A DNA stretch of 64,000 nucleotides, taken from positions 17,718 through 81,717 of the IMG/VR virus record IMGVR_UViG_3300032285_003287. The stretch is one strand, 5' to 3'. This stretch comes from a virus. Shown here piece by piece: positions 11,638-18,120 of this stretch. The notes beneath the pieces were generated by a model. It did no database searches, was not told the origin of the DNA, and worked only from the letters and a program-made list of their open reading frames with translations. How positions within the stretch are numbered: the stretch's first letter is position 1; every line of letters begins with the position of its first letter. Both the position numbers and the translations under genes were made by a program.

Positions 11638-11751
11638 TTACTTGGAGAGAATCTCAAGAGTGATGACGATGAGACCGACAGCCGACAGCGATAGGAAGCC
11701 GAAGGCGAGGAACGATGCGATGATGAGGACTGACTCGATGTGGTGTTTCAT
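11638..11751 (-). CDS. 37-residue membrane peptide
   Basis: MKHHIESVLIIASFLAFGFL and SLSAVGLIVITLEILSK, essentially one or two membrane helices. Its stop is 4 nt before the next ATG. Tiny phage membrane proteins of this kind sometimes alter host membranes or exclude other phages, but nothing here proves it. Confidence 0.55.
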   Translation of the reverse strand: MKHHIESVLIIASFLAFGFLSLSAVGLIVITLEILSK

Positions 11752-11769
11752 GTGTTGTTGTGTTGTGGG

Positions 11770-11916
11770 TTAGCGTGACTGAAGAAAGGTCTTTGCCTCA
11801 AGCAAGGCGTTGCTTGCGTAGTAGTAAGCCTTCATGCGAAGCGTGTTGCCTAGACGAGCGTGGCGGCATGACTGATTGTAGAAGCTCTGTGAGAGAGTGT
11901 AGATTGTGGTGATCAT
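11770..11916 (-). CDS. 48-residue hypothetical protein
   Basis: MITTIYTLSQSFYNQSCRHA followed by a helical, basic part (RMKAYYYASNALLEAKTFLQ). TTGACA-17-CATACT (11923-11951) ends 6 nt before ATG 11916, so the longer upstream frame is rejected. It heads the operon of tiny genes running down to 11208. Confidence 0.65.
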   Translation of the reverse strand: MITTIYTLSQSFYNQSCRHARLGNTLRMKAYYYASNALLEAKTFLQSR

Positions 11917-11922
11917 GGTTAG

Positions 11923-11951
11923 AGTATGAGTGAATGTGGTTATTGTGTCAA
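11923..11951 (-). promoter_or_regulatory. sigma70-like early promoter
   Basis: TTGACA, 17-nt spacer, CATACT. Predicted leaderless start at 11916. Confidence 0.8.
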
Positions 11952-11954
11952 CGA

Positions 11955-12068
11955 TTATTTCTTTGGGATCCAGAAGCCCTTGTCCCACAAGCTACGCTTG
12001 ACCTCTGCCTGCTTCTTGAGTTCGATTCTGCGAAGCTCGATGATTCGCTGTTTGGTTTCTTTGTTCAT
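11955..12068 (-). CDS. 37-residue basic protein
   Basis: MNKETKQRIIELRRIELKKQ then AEVKRSLWDKGFWIPKK, a highly charged helix. The consensus promoter TTGACA-16-TATAAT (12075-12102) ends 6 nt before ATG 12068. Function unknown. Confidence 0.65.
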   Translation of the reverse strand: MNKETKQRIIELRRIELKKQAEVKRSLWDKGFWIPKK

Positions 12069-12074
12069 GGTGTG

Positions 12075-12102
12075 ATTATAGAGATTGAGGTGATTGTGTC
12101 AA
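12075..12102 (-). promoter_or_regulatory. consensus sigma70-like early promoter
   Basis: TTGACA, 16-nt spacer, TATAAT, both boxes perfect. Predicted leaderless start at 12068. Confidence 0.85.
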
Positions 12103-12105
12103 CGA

Positions 12106-12258
12106 TTATTTGATGCAGATTGGAAGTGCGCCGTATGGTGAAGGATTGGCGATGATGTAGGCGATCACCTTCTCGACCTGCTTCCTGTTCGCCTCAGCGA
12201 TGAGGAGATTACGAGCGACCATCTTCTGTTCTAGCGTTTGCTTGTTCTTATCTTTCAT
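12106..12258 (-). CDS. 50-residue hypothetical protein
   Basis: MKDKNKQTLEQKMVARNLLI and AEANRKQVEKVIAYIIANPS, ending YGALPICIK. Helical. TTGTGT-17-TAGGAT (12265-12293) ends 6 nt before ATG 12258. It is the rightmost of the GC-rich early genes. Confidence 0.65.
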   Translation of the reverse strand: MKDKNKQTLEQKMVARNLLIAEANRKQVEKVIAYIIANPSPYGALPICIK

Positions 12259-12264
12259 GGATTC

Positions 12265-12293
12265 ATCCTATCAGCATCCAAACAAAAACACAA
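12265..12293 (-). promoter_or_regulatory. sigma70-like early promoter
   Basis: TTGTGT, 17-nt spacer, TAGGAT. Predicted leaderless start at 12258. Confidence 0.65.
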
Positions 12294-12658
12294 GAACTTT
12301 TTTTATTTTTTTTCGTGTGCGCTACCGCACCACCCCGCCAAGCATTGTATGACAATCGTATGACAACGCGAATCCCCCCCCTTTTTTGAAAAAAAGTGCT
12401 TGACTTTAGCCCGGAAGCGGTCGGGTGGGTCCAATTTCCTTCTCCCCTAATAAAAATACCTATCTAATTCAGAAATCTCGCCGCTTTGAATGGTTTTAAA
12501 TAAATAAATCAGCGGCTCGAACACCGCTCGACGCCAGTGCGAGCAGTAAAACTGATCTAAATATATAAGAACCCCCCACTAATTATAAAAACCAGTATAA
12601 TAACTAATTATTAATATAATTATCAAATTAAAAATACCGGGCGCGGTGATTTAATCGA
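12294..12658. other. non-coding boundary region with structured DNA
   Basis: No convincing gene in about 365 bp. It contains two TGTATGACAA motifs (12349-12366) like those upstream of hairpin repeat 6, an 8-C tract followed by T6 and A7, an inverted repeat AGCGG/CCGCT around 12512-12532, and a GCAGTAAAACTGATC palindromic stretch. Base composition changes here from GC-richer early genes to AT-rich genes. It could hold terminators, a replication-related site, or a module junction; none is proven. Confidence 0.5.
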
Positions 12659-13492
12659 CTACCCCATAAACTGCCTAATAACTTCTTCAGTATTTTCTAT
12701 TTCTACGTCCTTATATGCAAGATGGTTGATACTACCATCGCTATTTTTCATACTTTCTGGTAATGGATCTGGGTATTTTTTACTTAGTACTCTAGTAAAT
12801 TTAACTCCAACCTCTTTTCCTAGCCATTCGTATAGTGGATAATCATAACCGTGTGCTCTTATCTCTAAAACATTAGTATTTGGTTGCATATACATTATAT
12901 TGCTTAAACCGGCGCCGTGAACCCCCACAACATACTTGGCACTATTAAATGCAATTATTTGTTCGCGCGCGCTCATCTTTTCCGGGTAGATAACATGAAC
13001 GTTGTCCGAATATTTTTCCATTTCTGTTTTTATACTATTAAGGCATTCTTCACTAAAATTTCTACAGGTTGTATTATTTGACTTGTCCCTTTGTATAATT
13101 AGCGCACAATTGGGTACAGGCTTTTCTCCTATTAATATATTGCGCGAAACATGACCGGCAATTTCTTTTGCCAAAGAAAAATCATGGTGCTGCATACGTA
13201 TTGGTATAATATTTTCGCTATAATTATATTCTTCTGCGGTTTTTAGCACGTGTCGCCTGTCATAAAATGGTAATTCAGATGGGCTTTTATAACTAGTAGT
13301 CAGTGGCGCATATAACTCCGCCCAGTCTTTAAACTCTCCAAAATATAATATTTTTGATTCTGGATACAATTGTATTTGCTTGTATGCGTGTGCACATAAA
13401 TTAAAAGTAAAATGAAAATAATTGCCACCTATGCCATCATGTGCGATAACAATGGTTTTACCGCTCTCGGGAAAGTGGTTATTATTTTTCAT
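12659..13492 (-). CDS. GT61-family (DUF563) glycosyltransferase
   Basis: 277 residues from ATG 13490-13492. The C-terminal half has the GT61 signature: ALIIQRDKSNNTTCRNF, then MSAREQIIAFNSAKYVVGVH, GAGLSNIMYMQPNTNVLEIR. The HGAGL motif with a following 'P.T.VLEI' is diagnostic of the family, which transfers sugars to proteins or polysaccharides. In a phage it could modify host surface glycans, virion proteins or phage DNA; which is unknown. The gene is AT-rich, unlike the region to its left. Confidence 0.8.
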   Translation of the reverse strand: MKNNNHFPESGKTIVIAHDGIGGNYFHFTFNLCAHAYKQIQLYPESKILYFGEFKDWAELYAPLTTSYKSPSELPFYDRRHVLKTAEEYNYSENIIPIRMQHHDFSLAKEIAGHVSRNILIGEKPVPNCALIIQRDKSNNTTCRNFSEECLNSIKTEMEKYSDNVHVIYPEKMSAREQIIAFNSAKYVVGVHGAGLSNIMYMQPNTNVLEIRAHGYDYPLYEWLGKEVGVKFTRVLSKKYPDPLPESMKNSDGSINHLAYKDVEIENTEEVIRQFMG

Positions 13493-13602
13493 ATGCGTGT
13501 AATAATAAGTAAGTCTAAATATGCAAGCATATCTAAAAAGACTAGTAGCCAAATTCTTTCTATGGCTATTAGAAAAAGAATAGATTAATTAATTATTAAT
13601 TA

Positions 13603-13866
13603 TTAACTGATCTTGTTCCAGAAGAAGTTTAATATCTTCTGCCAAAAGCTGGGCTCCCTAACAATTTCTGGCGTAGGGGCCAACAGGCGCCGTTTAACGG
13701 CTTTCTTGACCGTTCCGCAGCCATTACAGCAGCGCCTCTCGTTATATTTCGGCGCGCCCGAACACTCGGACGGCGTTGGTGTGGGGTCAGGTTTCGCCAG
13801 TCCTGCCCCACGCCCTTTACGCCGACTACCGGAAATCTTTTTCTTAGTTGCATGGTTTTTAATCAT
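13603..13866 (-). CDS. 87-residue cysteine-containing hypothetical protein
   Basis: Basic protein with a Pro-rich centre (AKPDPTPTPSECSG) and a cysteine cluster (ERRCCNGCGTVKKAVKRRLL), ending with a Trp/Phe helix (FWQKILNFFWNKIS). TATAAT lies 6 nt before ATG 13866, predicting a leaderless mRNA. The GC content is higher than its neighbours and an open frame exists on the other strand, so coding is likely but not certain. Confidence 0.55.
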   Translation of the reverse strand: MIKNHATKKKISGSRRKGRGAGLAKPDPTPTPSECSGAPKYNERRCCNGCGTVKKAVKRRLLAPTPEIVREPSFWQKILNFFWNKIS

Positions 13867-13924
13867 AATATTATTATATAGTCGGATAAACGAATATATA
13901 AATTAATTTTTATTCGCCGGGGCA

Positions 13925-14125
13925 TTATTGTTGCTCGTTCTCAAGATTTTCAGCTTCCATTTCTCTTATTGTTTCTACTATATAGTCCAAATCTTTAGTT
14001 AATTCTGGAGTTCTAGGATAGTTCTCCTTACTGGCTAATGATAAAAACTTATTTTTTAGTGCGCGTATGACAAAATCCTCTGCCTCTAATTGTCCCTTGG
14101 TCTTATTATTTTTAAACCAATTCAT
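13925..14125 (-). CDS. 66-residue hypothetical protein
   Basis: MNWFKNNKTKGQLEAEDFVI at the start, acidic helical end (IVETIREMEAENLENEQQ). The start is 11 nt after the stop of the 72-residue gene, so the two form an operon. I do not recognise the family. Confidence 0.6.
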   Translation of the reverse strand: MNWFKNNKTKGQLEAEDFVIRALKNKFLSLASKENYPRTPELTKDLDYIVETIREMEAENLENEQQ

Positions 14126-14136
14126 CCGGGCGCCTG

Positions 14137-14355
14137 TTAAATGCTTTCGAGCTGAACCCGTTCGCCAACGCGAACCTCTTTGGCCCAAAAGATATCAGTG
14201 CCACTATATATCTTATACTTACGGTTAAGATTATTATATTCAATAATACGTCCATAACGCCAATTCCTAACCGGCGTCTCAAGAAACTCCACGTTCTCAT
14301 TCAATTTAAAATTATTTTTATTTAATTTATTATTATTGTTAGCGCTCTTGTTCAT
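14137..14355 (-). CDS. 72-residue SH3-like hypothetical protein
   Basis: Asn/Lys-rich N-terminus, then short beta-strand-like segments (NVEFLETPVRNWRYGRIIEY, KYKIYSGTDIFWAKEVRVGE). The 'GRIIEY.N....KY.IYSG..IFWAKEV' layout resembles small SH3-like or KOW-like domains, but this is a guess. No promoter of the early type is visible. Confidence 0.6.
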   Translation of the reverse strand: MNKSANNNNKLNKNNFKLNENVEFLETPVRNWRYGRIIEYNNLNRKYKIYSGTDIFWAKEVRVGERVQLESI

Positions 14356-14382
14356 AAGTTTATTTATTTTGTTTTAATATTA

Positions 14383-14407
14383 ATATACGACGTTTTTTGT
14401 CGTATAT
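14383..14407. promoter_or_regulatory. perfect 9-bp inverted repeat between divergent genes
   Basis: ATATACGAC-GTTTTTT-GTCGTATAT lies between the start of the minus-strand gene at 14355 and the plus-strand gene at 14484. It could be an operator or an RNA hairpin; the divergent setting favours a regulatory role (inference). Confidence 0.45.
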
Positions 14408-14454
14408 ATGTTATTATAGTATTATAATATATTCTAGCCCAAAAAGCAATTTTA

Positions 14455-14461
14455 ATGTAAT
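14455..14461 (+). promoter_or_regulatory. candidate late promoter box ATGTAAT
   Basis: One-base variant of the GTGTAAT box, 22 nt before ATG 14484. Confidence 0.4.
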
Positions 14462-14483
14462 TATATAATAGTTAAGCATTTAT

Positions 14484-14738
14484 ATGAATAAAACCTGCGG
14501 CTTATGTAAAAAAGAACTGGATGTGTGTTCTTTTAGCGTTAACCGCCGCAGTAAAGACGGGCTTCACGCTTGGTGTAAAGCGTGTTGCCGCCGGGCTGAA
14601 AAAATTAGGTATAATATAGTTAAAGAAGAGCGCGTCAAGCAGGTGCGCGAATGGCAGAAGAATAATTTAGATAAGGTTAGTAGTTATAAAAAAAATTGGC
14701 GAGCCAAACAAGAGTCTGACCCGCCAACCGAAGGTTAA
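14484..14738 (+). CDS. zinc-finger protein, endonuclease VII-like N-terminus
   Basis: 84 residues. MNKTCGLCKKELDVCSFSVN then GLHAWCKACCRRAEKIRY gives two CxxC pairs spaced as in phage recombination endonuclease VII-type proteins, followed by a basic helical tail (RVKQVREWQKNNLDKVSSYK). The catalytic HNH-like core of EndoVII is absent at this length, so it may be a DNA-binding remnant or a free-standing zinc finger. Confidence 0.65.
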   Translation: MNKTCGLCKKELDVCSFSVNRRSKDGLHAWCKACCRRAEKIRYNIVKEERVKQVREWQKNNLDKVSSYKKNWRAKQESDPPTEG

Positions 14739-14747
14739 ATATAAAAA

Positions 14748-15254
14748 TTACTTAACCGTCTGCACCTTTATTTTTTTCGTCTTTGCGGCGGCGAGTTTTG
14801 AAATAGAGATATATAGTACTCCATGGTCTAGTTTCGCATCTACTGTTTCTACATCTGCGTTCTTTGGTAGTGTAACGCTGTCATAATACTTCAGGCTGTC
14901 CTGCTCTGCCTTGATATGTAGCAAGCCGTTTTCGGTTGATACGTCCAAGCTAGAAGCGCGGAATCTGGGTAATTCTGTTTCATAAGTATATTTTTCACCC
15001 TCTTCCTTCCACGGGTTGAGTTTGGCAATACTGAACTTCGGGCTAGTTATCGCATCAAACTGATTGAATAGATCGGGCCATCTTTGCGCCCACCTATCAA
15101 TCGGCCAGAACGCGTCTAAGTGCGTATTGCCTACGGTTAGACTATCTCCTGTATTGGCTGGATAATTATCCCCAAACCAAGAGGCAGAAGGTAATCCATT
15201 TTTAGGTACTAGTGAAATGCTCATTAAAGAGCTAGCTGTGTTTGGTATTTTCAT
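14748..15254 (-). CDS. small heat-shock protein (Hsp20/alpha-crystallin)
   Basis: 168 residues from ATG 15254. The C-terminal half carries an alpha-crystallin domain: YETELPRFRASSLDVSTENG, LHIKAEQ, SVTLPKNADVETVDAKLDHG, VLYISISKLAAAKTKKIKV. The final 'A.LDHGVLYISI.K' and 'KKIKV' are typical. It would act as an ATP-independent holdase; such genes occur in some large phages and may aid virion assembly or host survival (family knowledge). It is convergent with the zinc-finger gene 10 bp away. Confidence 0.85.
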   Translation of the reverse strand: MKIPNTASSLMSISLVPKNGLPSASWFGDNYPANTGDSLTVGNTHLDAFWPIDRWAQRWPDLFNQFDAITSPKFSIAKLNPWKEEGEKYTYETELPRFRASSLDVSTENGLLHIKAEQDSLKYYDSVTLPKNADVETVDAKLDHGVLYISISKLAAAKTKKIKVQTVK

Positions 15255-15304
15255 AAATGTTACAATATTGAGACACAACTTTTGTTGGAATGTTCAAAAT
15301 ATTT

Positions 15305-15311
15305 TTGTAAT
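15305..15311 (+). promoter_or_regulatory. candidate late promoter box TTGTAAT
   Basis: One-base variant of GTGTAAT, 9 nt before GTG 15321, so the transcript would be nearly leaderless. Confidence 0.45.
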
Positions 15312-15320
15312 ATATATATA

Positions 15321-16001
15321 GTGAAAGAATACGAGTATCTTATTGTCAGTGATCTTCATCTTACTAGTCTAGTTGCTCAGACCGAAAAGTTTGAAAATGT
15401 CATAAAAAAATATAAGGCAAAAAATATTATATTAAATGGTGATATAATAGATGTGAACCATACTCATAAATTAAAAAAACAAGACTGGAAAATACTCAGC
15501 ACACTGAGTAAATTAACTAAACATAGTAACTGTTATTGGAATGCCGGGAATCACGATATAGAAGTTTCCGGTTTACTGTCTGAGTTTATAGGTTTTAAGC
15601 ATGGGCTTGAGCGTGTTTTTAAAATAGGCGCCCAAACAATATGCGTAACTCATGGAGACAAGTTTGATTCGTTTATTGGAGACCACCCTTTAATAACAAA
15701 TATCGCAACTGGATTATATTACTGGCTACAGGCTGTAGACCCAAAAGAACAGCGCATTCCTAGGTTCTTTAAGAAAAGAAGTAAGAACTGGATCAAAGCG
15801 GCCGAGCGTGTCAAGAAGAATGCATTAACTTACGCGGAAAATAATGGATATTCCGCGATAATATGCTCACACACTCATCATGGAGAATTAACTGTGTCGG
15901 ATAAATCAATCTGCTACACAAATACAGGATGCTTTACATATAAAACTTGTAGTTTTGCTACAATCGATAAAGAAGGAAATATTGAGCTACATGAGGTGTA
16001 A
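15321..16001 (+). CDS. calcineurin-like metallophosphoesterase
   Basis: 226 residues from GTG 15321. The motifs appear in order: EYLIVSDLHL (D-x-H), IILNGDIIDVNH (GDxxD), WNAGNHDIE (GNHD), VTHGDKFD and CSHTHHGE (metal-binding histidines). This is the full calcineurin-like set, closest in length and style to LpxH-type or small phosphodiesterases. The substrate is unknown. I rejected an upstream TTG start because its added residues (ECSKYFCNIYI) overlap the promoter box. Confidence 0.85.
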   Translation: MKEYEYLIVSDLHLTSLVAQTEKFENVIKKYKAKNIILNGDIIDVNHTHKLKKQDWKILSTLSKLTKHSNCYWNAGNHDIEVSGLLSEFIGFKHGLERVFKIGAQTICVTHGDKFDSFIGDHPLITNIATGLYYWLQAVDPKEQRIPRFFKKRSKNWIKAAERVKKNALTYAENNGYSAIICSHTHHGELTVSDKSICYTNTGCFTYKTCSFATIDKEGNIELHEV

Positions 16002-16002
16002 T
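15996..16002 (+). promoter_or_regulatory. candidate late promoter box GTGTAAT
   Basis: Overlaps the stop codon of the metallophosphoesterase and is followed by a 131-nt untranslated leader before the PhoH gene. The leader contains a hairpin (CTGG-ag-AATT-tt-AATTCCAG, about 16092-16111). Confidence 0.45.
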
Positions 16003-16133
16003 AATATATAGTTCGTGAAAAAGTTGGTCATAAAGCACACAGAGTTTACTGCCTACCAACAGAACCGTTGTCCCTTCGTCATATTCTCTCTGGAGAATTT
16101 TAATTCCAGAAAATAATACAATTTTATAAACTT

Positions 16134-16892
16134 ATGAGTCACAAGAAAAAAACTCCACCGAAATCTGCAGATCAACCTAAAGATACTTCTCCGTATGTAG
16201 ATAAAAAACGTACTAAAACTACTATACAATTAACATTAAGAGAATTGCCTTGGACAGATAAGCAGAAAGAATTCTTTAAGGTAGCCCTAGATAAAAATAC
16301 TAAAGTAATGATTGTCAAGGGAGTCGCTGGTACAGCTAAGACATTACTTGCTGTTTACTGCGCCCTAAAGAAAATTAGCGAAAAGAAATCTGCTGAAATA
16401 TATTATAGCCGCGTTCCTGTTGAAAGTTCTATTCATGGAATAGGTTACATTAAAGGAACTACAGATGAGAAGATGTCTCCATATATACAACCCCTTGTGG
16501 ATAAACTTCACGAACTGCTTCCAGAACCACAAGTTAGGGCTTTAATGGCAGATGACCGAATCAAAGGGTTACCACTAGGGTTTCTTCGCGGATTAAACAT
16601 TTCTAATGCCTCGTTTATCATGGACGAAGCGCAGAACTGCAGAGTAGAAGACTTTCTATTAGTGATGAGTCGTATGGCTAATTTTTCTAACCTATTTGTG
16701 ATCGGTGACGAACAGCAGTCCGATATTAAACAAAGCGGTTTTAACCGTGTTTATAACTCATTTAATACTGATATTGCAAAACAGCATGGTATTCATACTT
16801 TCGAGTTTACAAAGGAAGACATTGTGCGTTCTGAGATCTTGTCCTATATTATCGAGACGTTCGAGAATATGAGGCTTAAGATTGTGAGTTAG
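16134..16892 (+). CDS. phoH: PhoH-like ATPase
   Basis: 252 residues. Walker A GVAGTAKT at residues 63-70, Walker B SFIMDEAQNC near 160-169, and NLFVIGDEQQSDI, the PhoH sensor-like motif. Core length matches phage PhoH proteins, with a Lys/Pro-rich N-terminal extension of about 35 residues. PhoH-like proteins bind ATP and are thought to act on RNA or in phosphate stress; the phage role is unsettled. It is preceded by an unusually long leader and overlaps the convergent zincin gene by 17 bp. Confidence 0.88.
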   Translation: MSHKKKTPPKSADQPKDTSPYVDKKRTKTTIQLTLRELPWTDKQKEFFKVALDKNTKVMIVKGVAGTAKTLLAVYCALKKISEKKSAEIYYSRVPVESSIHGIGYIKGTTDEKMSPYIQPLVDKLHELLPEPQVRALMADDRIKGLPLGFLRGLNISNASFIMDEAQNCRVEDFLLVMSRMANFSNLFVIGDEQQSDIKQSGFNRVYNSFNTDIAKQHGIHTFEFTKEDIVRSEILSYIIETFENMRLKIVS

Positions 16893-17475
16893 TATATATA
16901 TCGTACAAGTCTAGAGGGGTATTCAGGTAACTTAAATGAGACCTGAGTATCCTATCTGGGCATAGCGTCCAGCATTCTGGTAACTCTTTATTATTTTTTG
17001 GCCAATAGCCATCAGTATATAGAAAACCATATTTAAATAATACTGCATTTGCTTCTTGAGCATATTCTTTTACAGAAAAAAGACGGTATTTTTTTATTAA
17101 TTTAATAACACGTCTTTCACAGTCTGCCTCTAGCTTCATAAGTAGTAAAAGCTCTTTCTTATGCTTTTTGGGGCTATTGATTATATCGTCTATACTAAAA
17201 TTAGACTCCTCAAACTGCTTCCATATTTTAGTATTATCTCTCCATTGTAAAAAATGGCAATACTCATGAATAAGTATACCAAACCAATGTTCATTAGATT
17301 TATTACCTACCGCGATCTTTAAGACTGGCTGCTCTTTACTATTAAAGTCAAACATGCCGTAGCATCTATCGTTTCCGCCGCAATACTCTCCTTTGTATAG
17401 GATTATCTTACCGTCGTACTCTTTTAGATCCTTTTTTATTATTTTATAAAGAGGCGACTGTTTTACTGATCGCAT
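16876..17475 (-). CDS. zincin-like metallopeptidase
   Basis: 199 residues. NEHWFGILIHEYCHFLQWRD contains HEYCH, an HExxH zinc site (H70, E71, H74), and MKLEADCERRVI at about 114-125 provides a downstream Glu as in gluzincins. The middle and C-terminus are Lys/Tyr-rich. It is probably an intracellular peptidase or an inactive relative; the target is unknown. It is alone on the minus strand inside the late block, with its own GTGTAAT box 10 nt before the start. Confidence 0.75.
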   Translation of the reverse strand: MRSVKQSPLYKIIKKDLKEYDGKIILYKGEYCGGNDRCYGMFDFNSKEQPVLKIAVGNKSNEHWFGILIHEYCHFLQWRDNTKIWKQFEESNFSIDDIINSPKKHKKELLLLMKLEADCERRVIKLIKKYRLFSVKEYAQEANAVLFKYGFLYTDGYWPKNNKELPECWTLCPDRILRSHLSYLNTPLDLYDIYTNSQS

Positions 17476-17485
17476 ACTAGGATTA

Positions 17486-17492
17486 ATTACAC
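17486..17492 (-). promoter_or_regulatory. candidate late promoter box GTGTAAT
   Basis: Minus-strand copy 10 nt before ATG 17475, showing that the box follows gene orientation. Confidence 0.55.
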
Positions 17493-17538
17493 TCTTGCAT
17501 ATCTATAATAATACCCTAAAGAGAAATTAGAATTTTCT

Positions 17539-17545
17539 GTGTAAT
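17539..17545 (+). promoter_or_regulatory. candidate late promoter box GTGTAAT
   Basis: CTGTGTAATTAAC, 30 nt before ATG 17576, back to back with the minus-strand box at 17486. Confidence 0.55.
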
Positions 17546-17575
17546 TAACTGATAATAAGTGTATCAATAAAATTT

Positions 17576-18115
17576 ATGAAACATTTTTGTGCCAAATGTG
17601 GTAAGCCCACTATATACGCTTTAGCACTACCTAAGTTTTGTTCCCAGTGCGGGAGCGAGTTTAGTTTGGTGACCAAGCAAAAAGATAAGTCACCACATGA
17701 TCAGGCTATAGAGAAAAATAAAGAAAAGTCTACGCCAAATGCTCCTAGTTTTGTACCAGTCACAAAAGCTGAGCCAAAATTACAACCAAATCCAGCTAGA
17801 GCATCGCTAAAATATAAGTTATTACAAGACAATGATAGCGATTACGAGTCTGATCCGATAGAGACAGACGAGTACGAAGAGGAGCGTTATGATATTAGTG
17901 CTTTTGCTAAAATAAAACCTAAATTTAAACTACAAGCAACGAGAAATACATCCGAGTCTTTTGAGAGCATAGTGACTCAATCGTATGCAAGCAATTATAA
18001 ACCCATAGATGCTAGTAGTATTAATAACGATTTTCCAAATACGCCACAAAGAAGTGTCGATTCTATTTTAGAGGAATTTAAAAGAGAAGCGGGTAGCTCA
18101 AGGCAACAGGACTAA
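17576..18115 (+). CDS. zinc-ribbon protein with disordered acidic linker
   Basis: 179 residues. The N-terminus MKHFCAKCGKPTIYALALPK followed by FCSQCGSEF forms a CxxC...CxxC zinc ribbon. The rest is low complexity and acidic (YESDPIETDEYEEERYD), ending in a short predicted helix (RSVDSILEEFKREAGSS). It lies 5 bp before the sigma-like gene and shares its transcript, so a role as a partner in late transcription is conceivable, as with T4 gp33 beside gp55 (inference only). Similar proteins elsewhere have no known function. Confidence 0.7.
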   Translation: MKHFCAKCGKPTIYALALPKFCSQCGSEFSLVTKQKDKSPHDQAIEKNKEKSTPNAPSFVPVTKAEPKLQPNPARASLKYKLLQDNDSDYESDPIETDEYEEERYDISAFAKIKPKFKLQATRNTSESFESIVTQSYASNYKPIDASSINNDFPNTPQRSVDSILEEFKREAGSSRQQD

Positions 18116-18120
18116 ACTGC

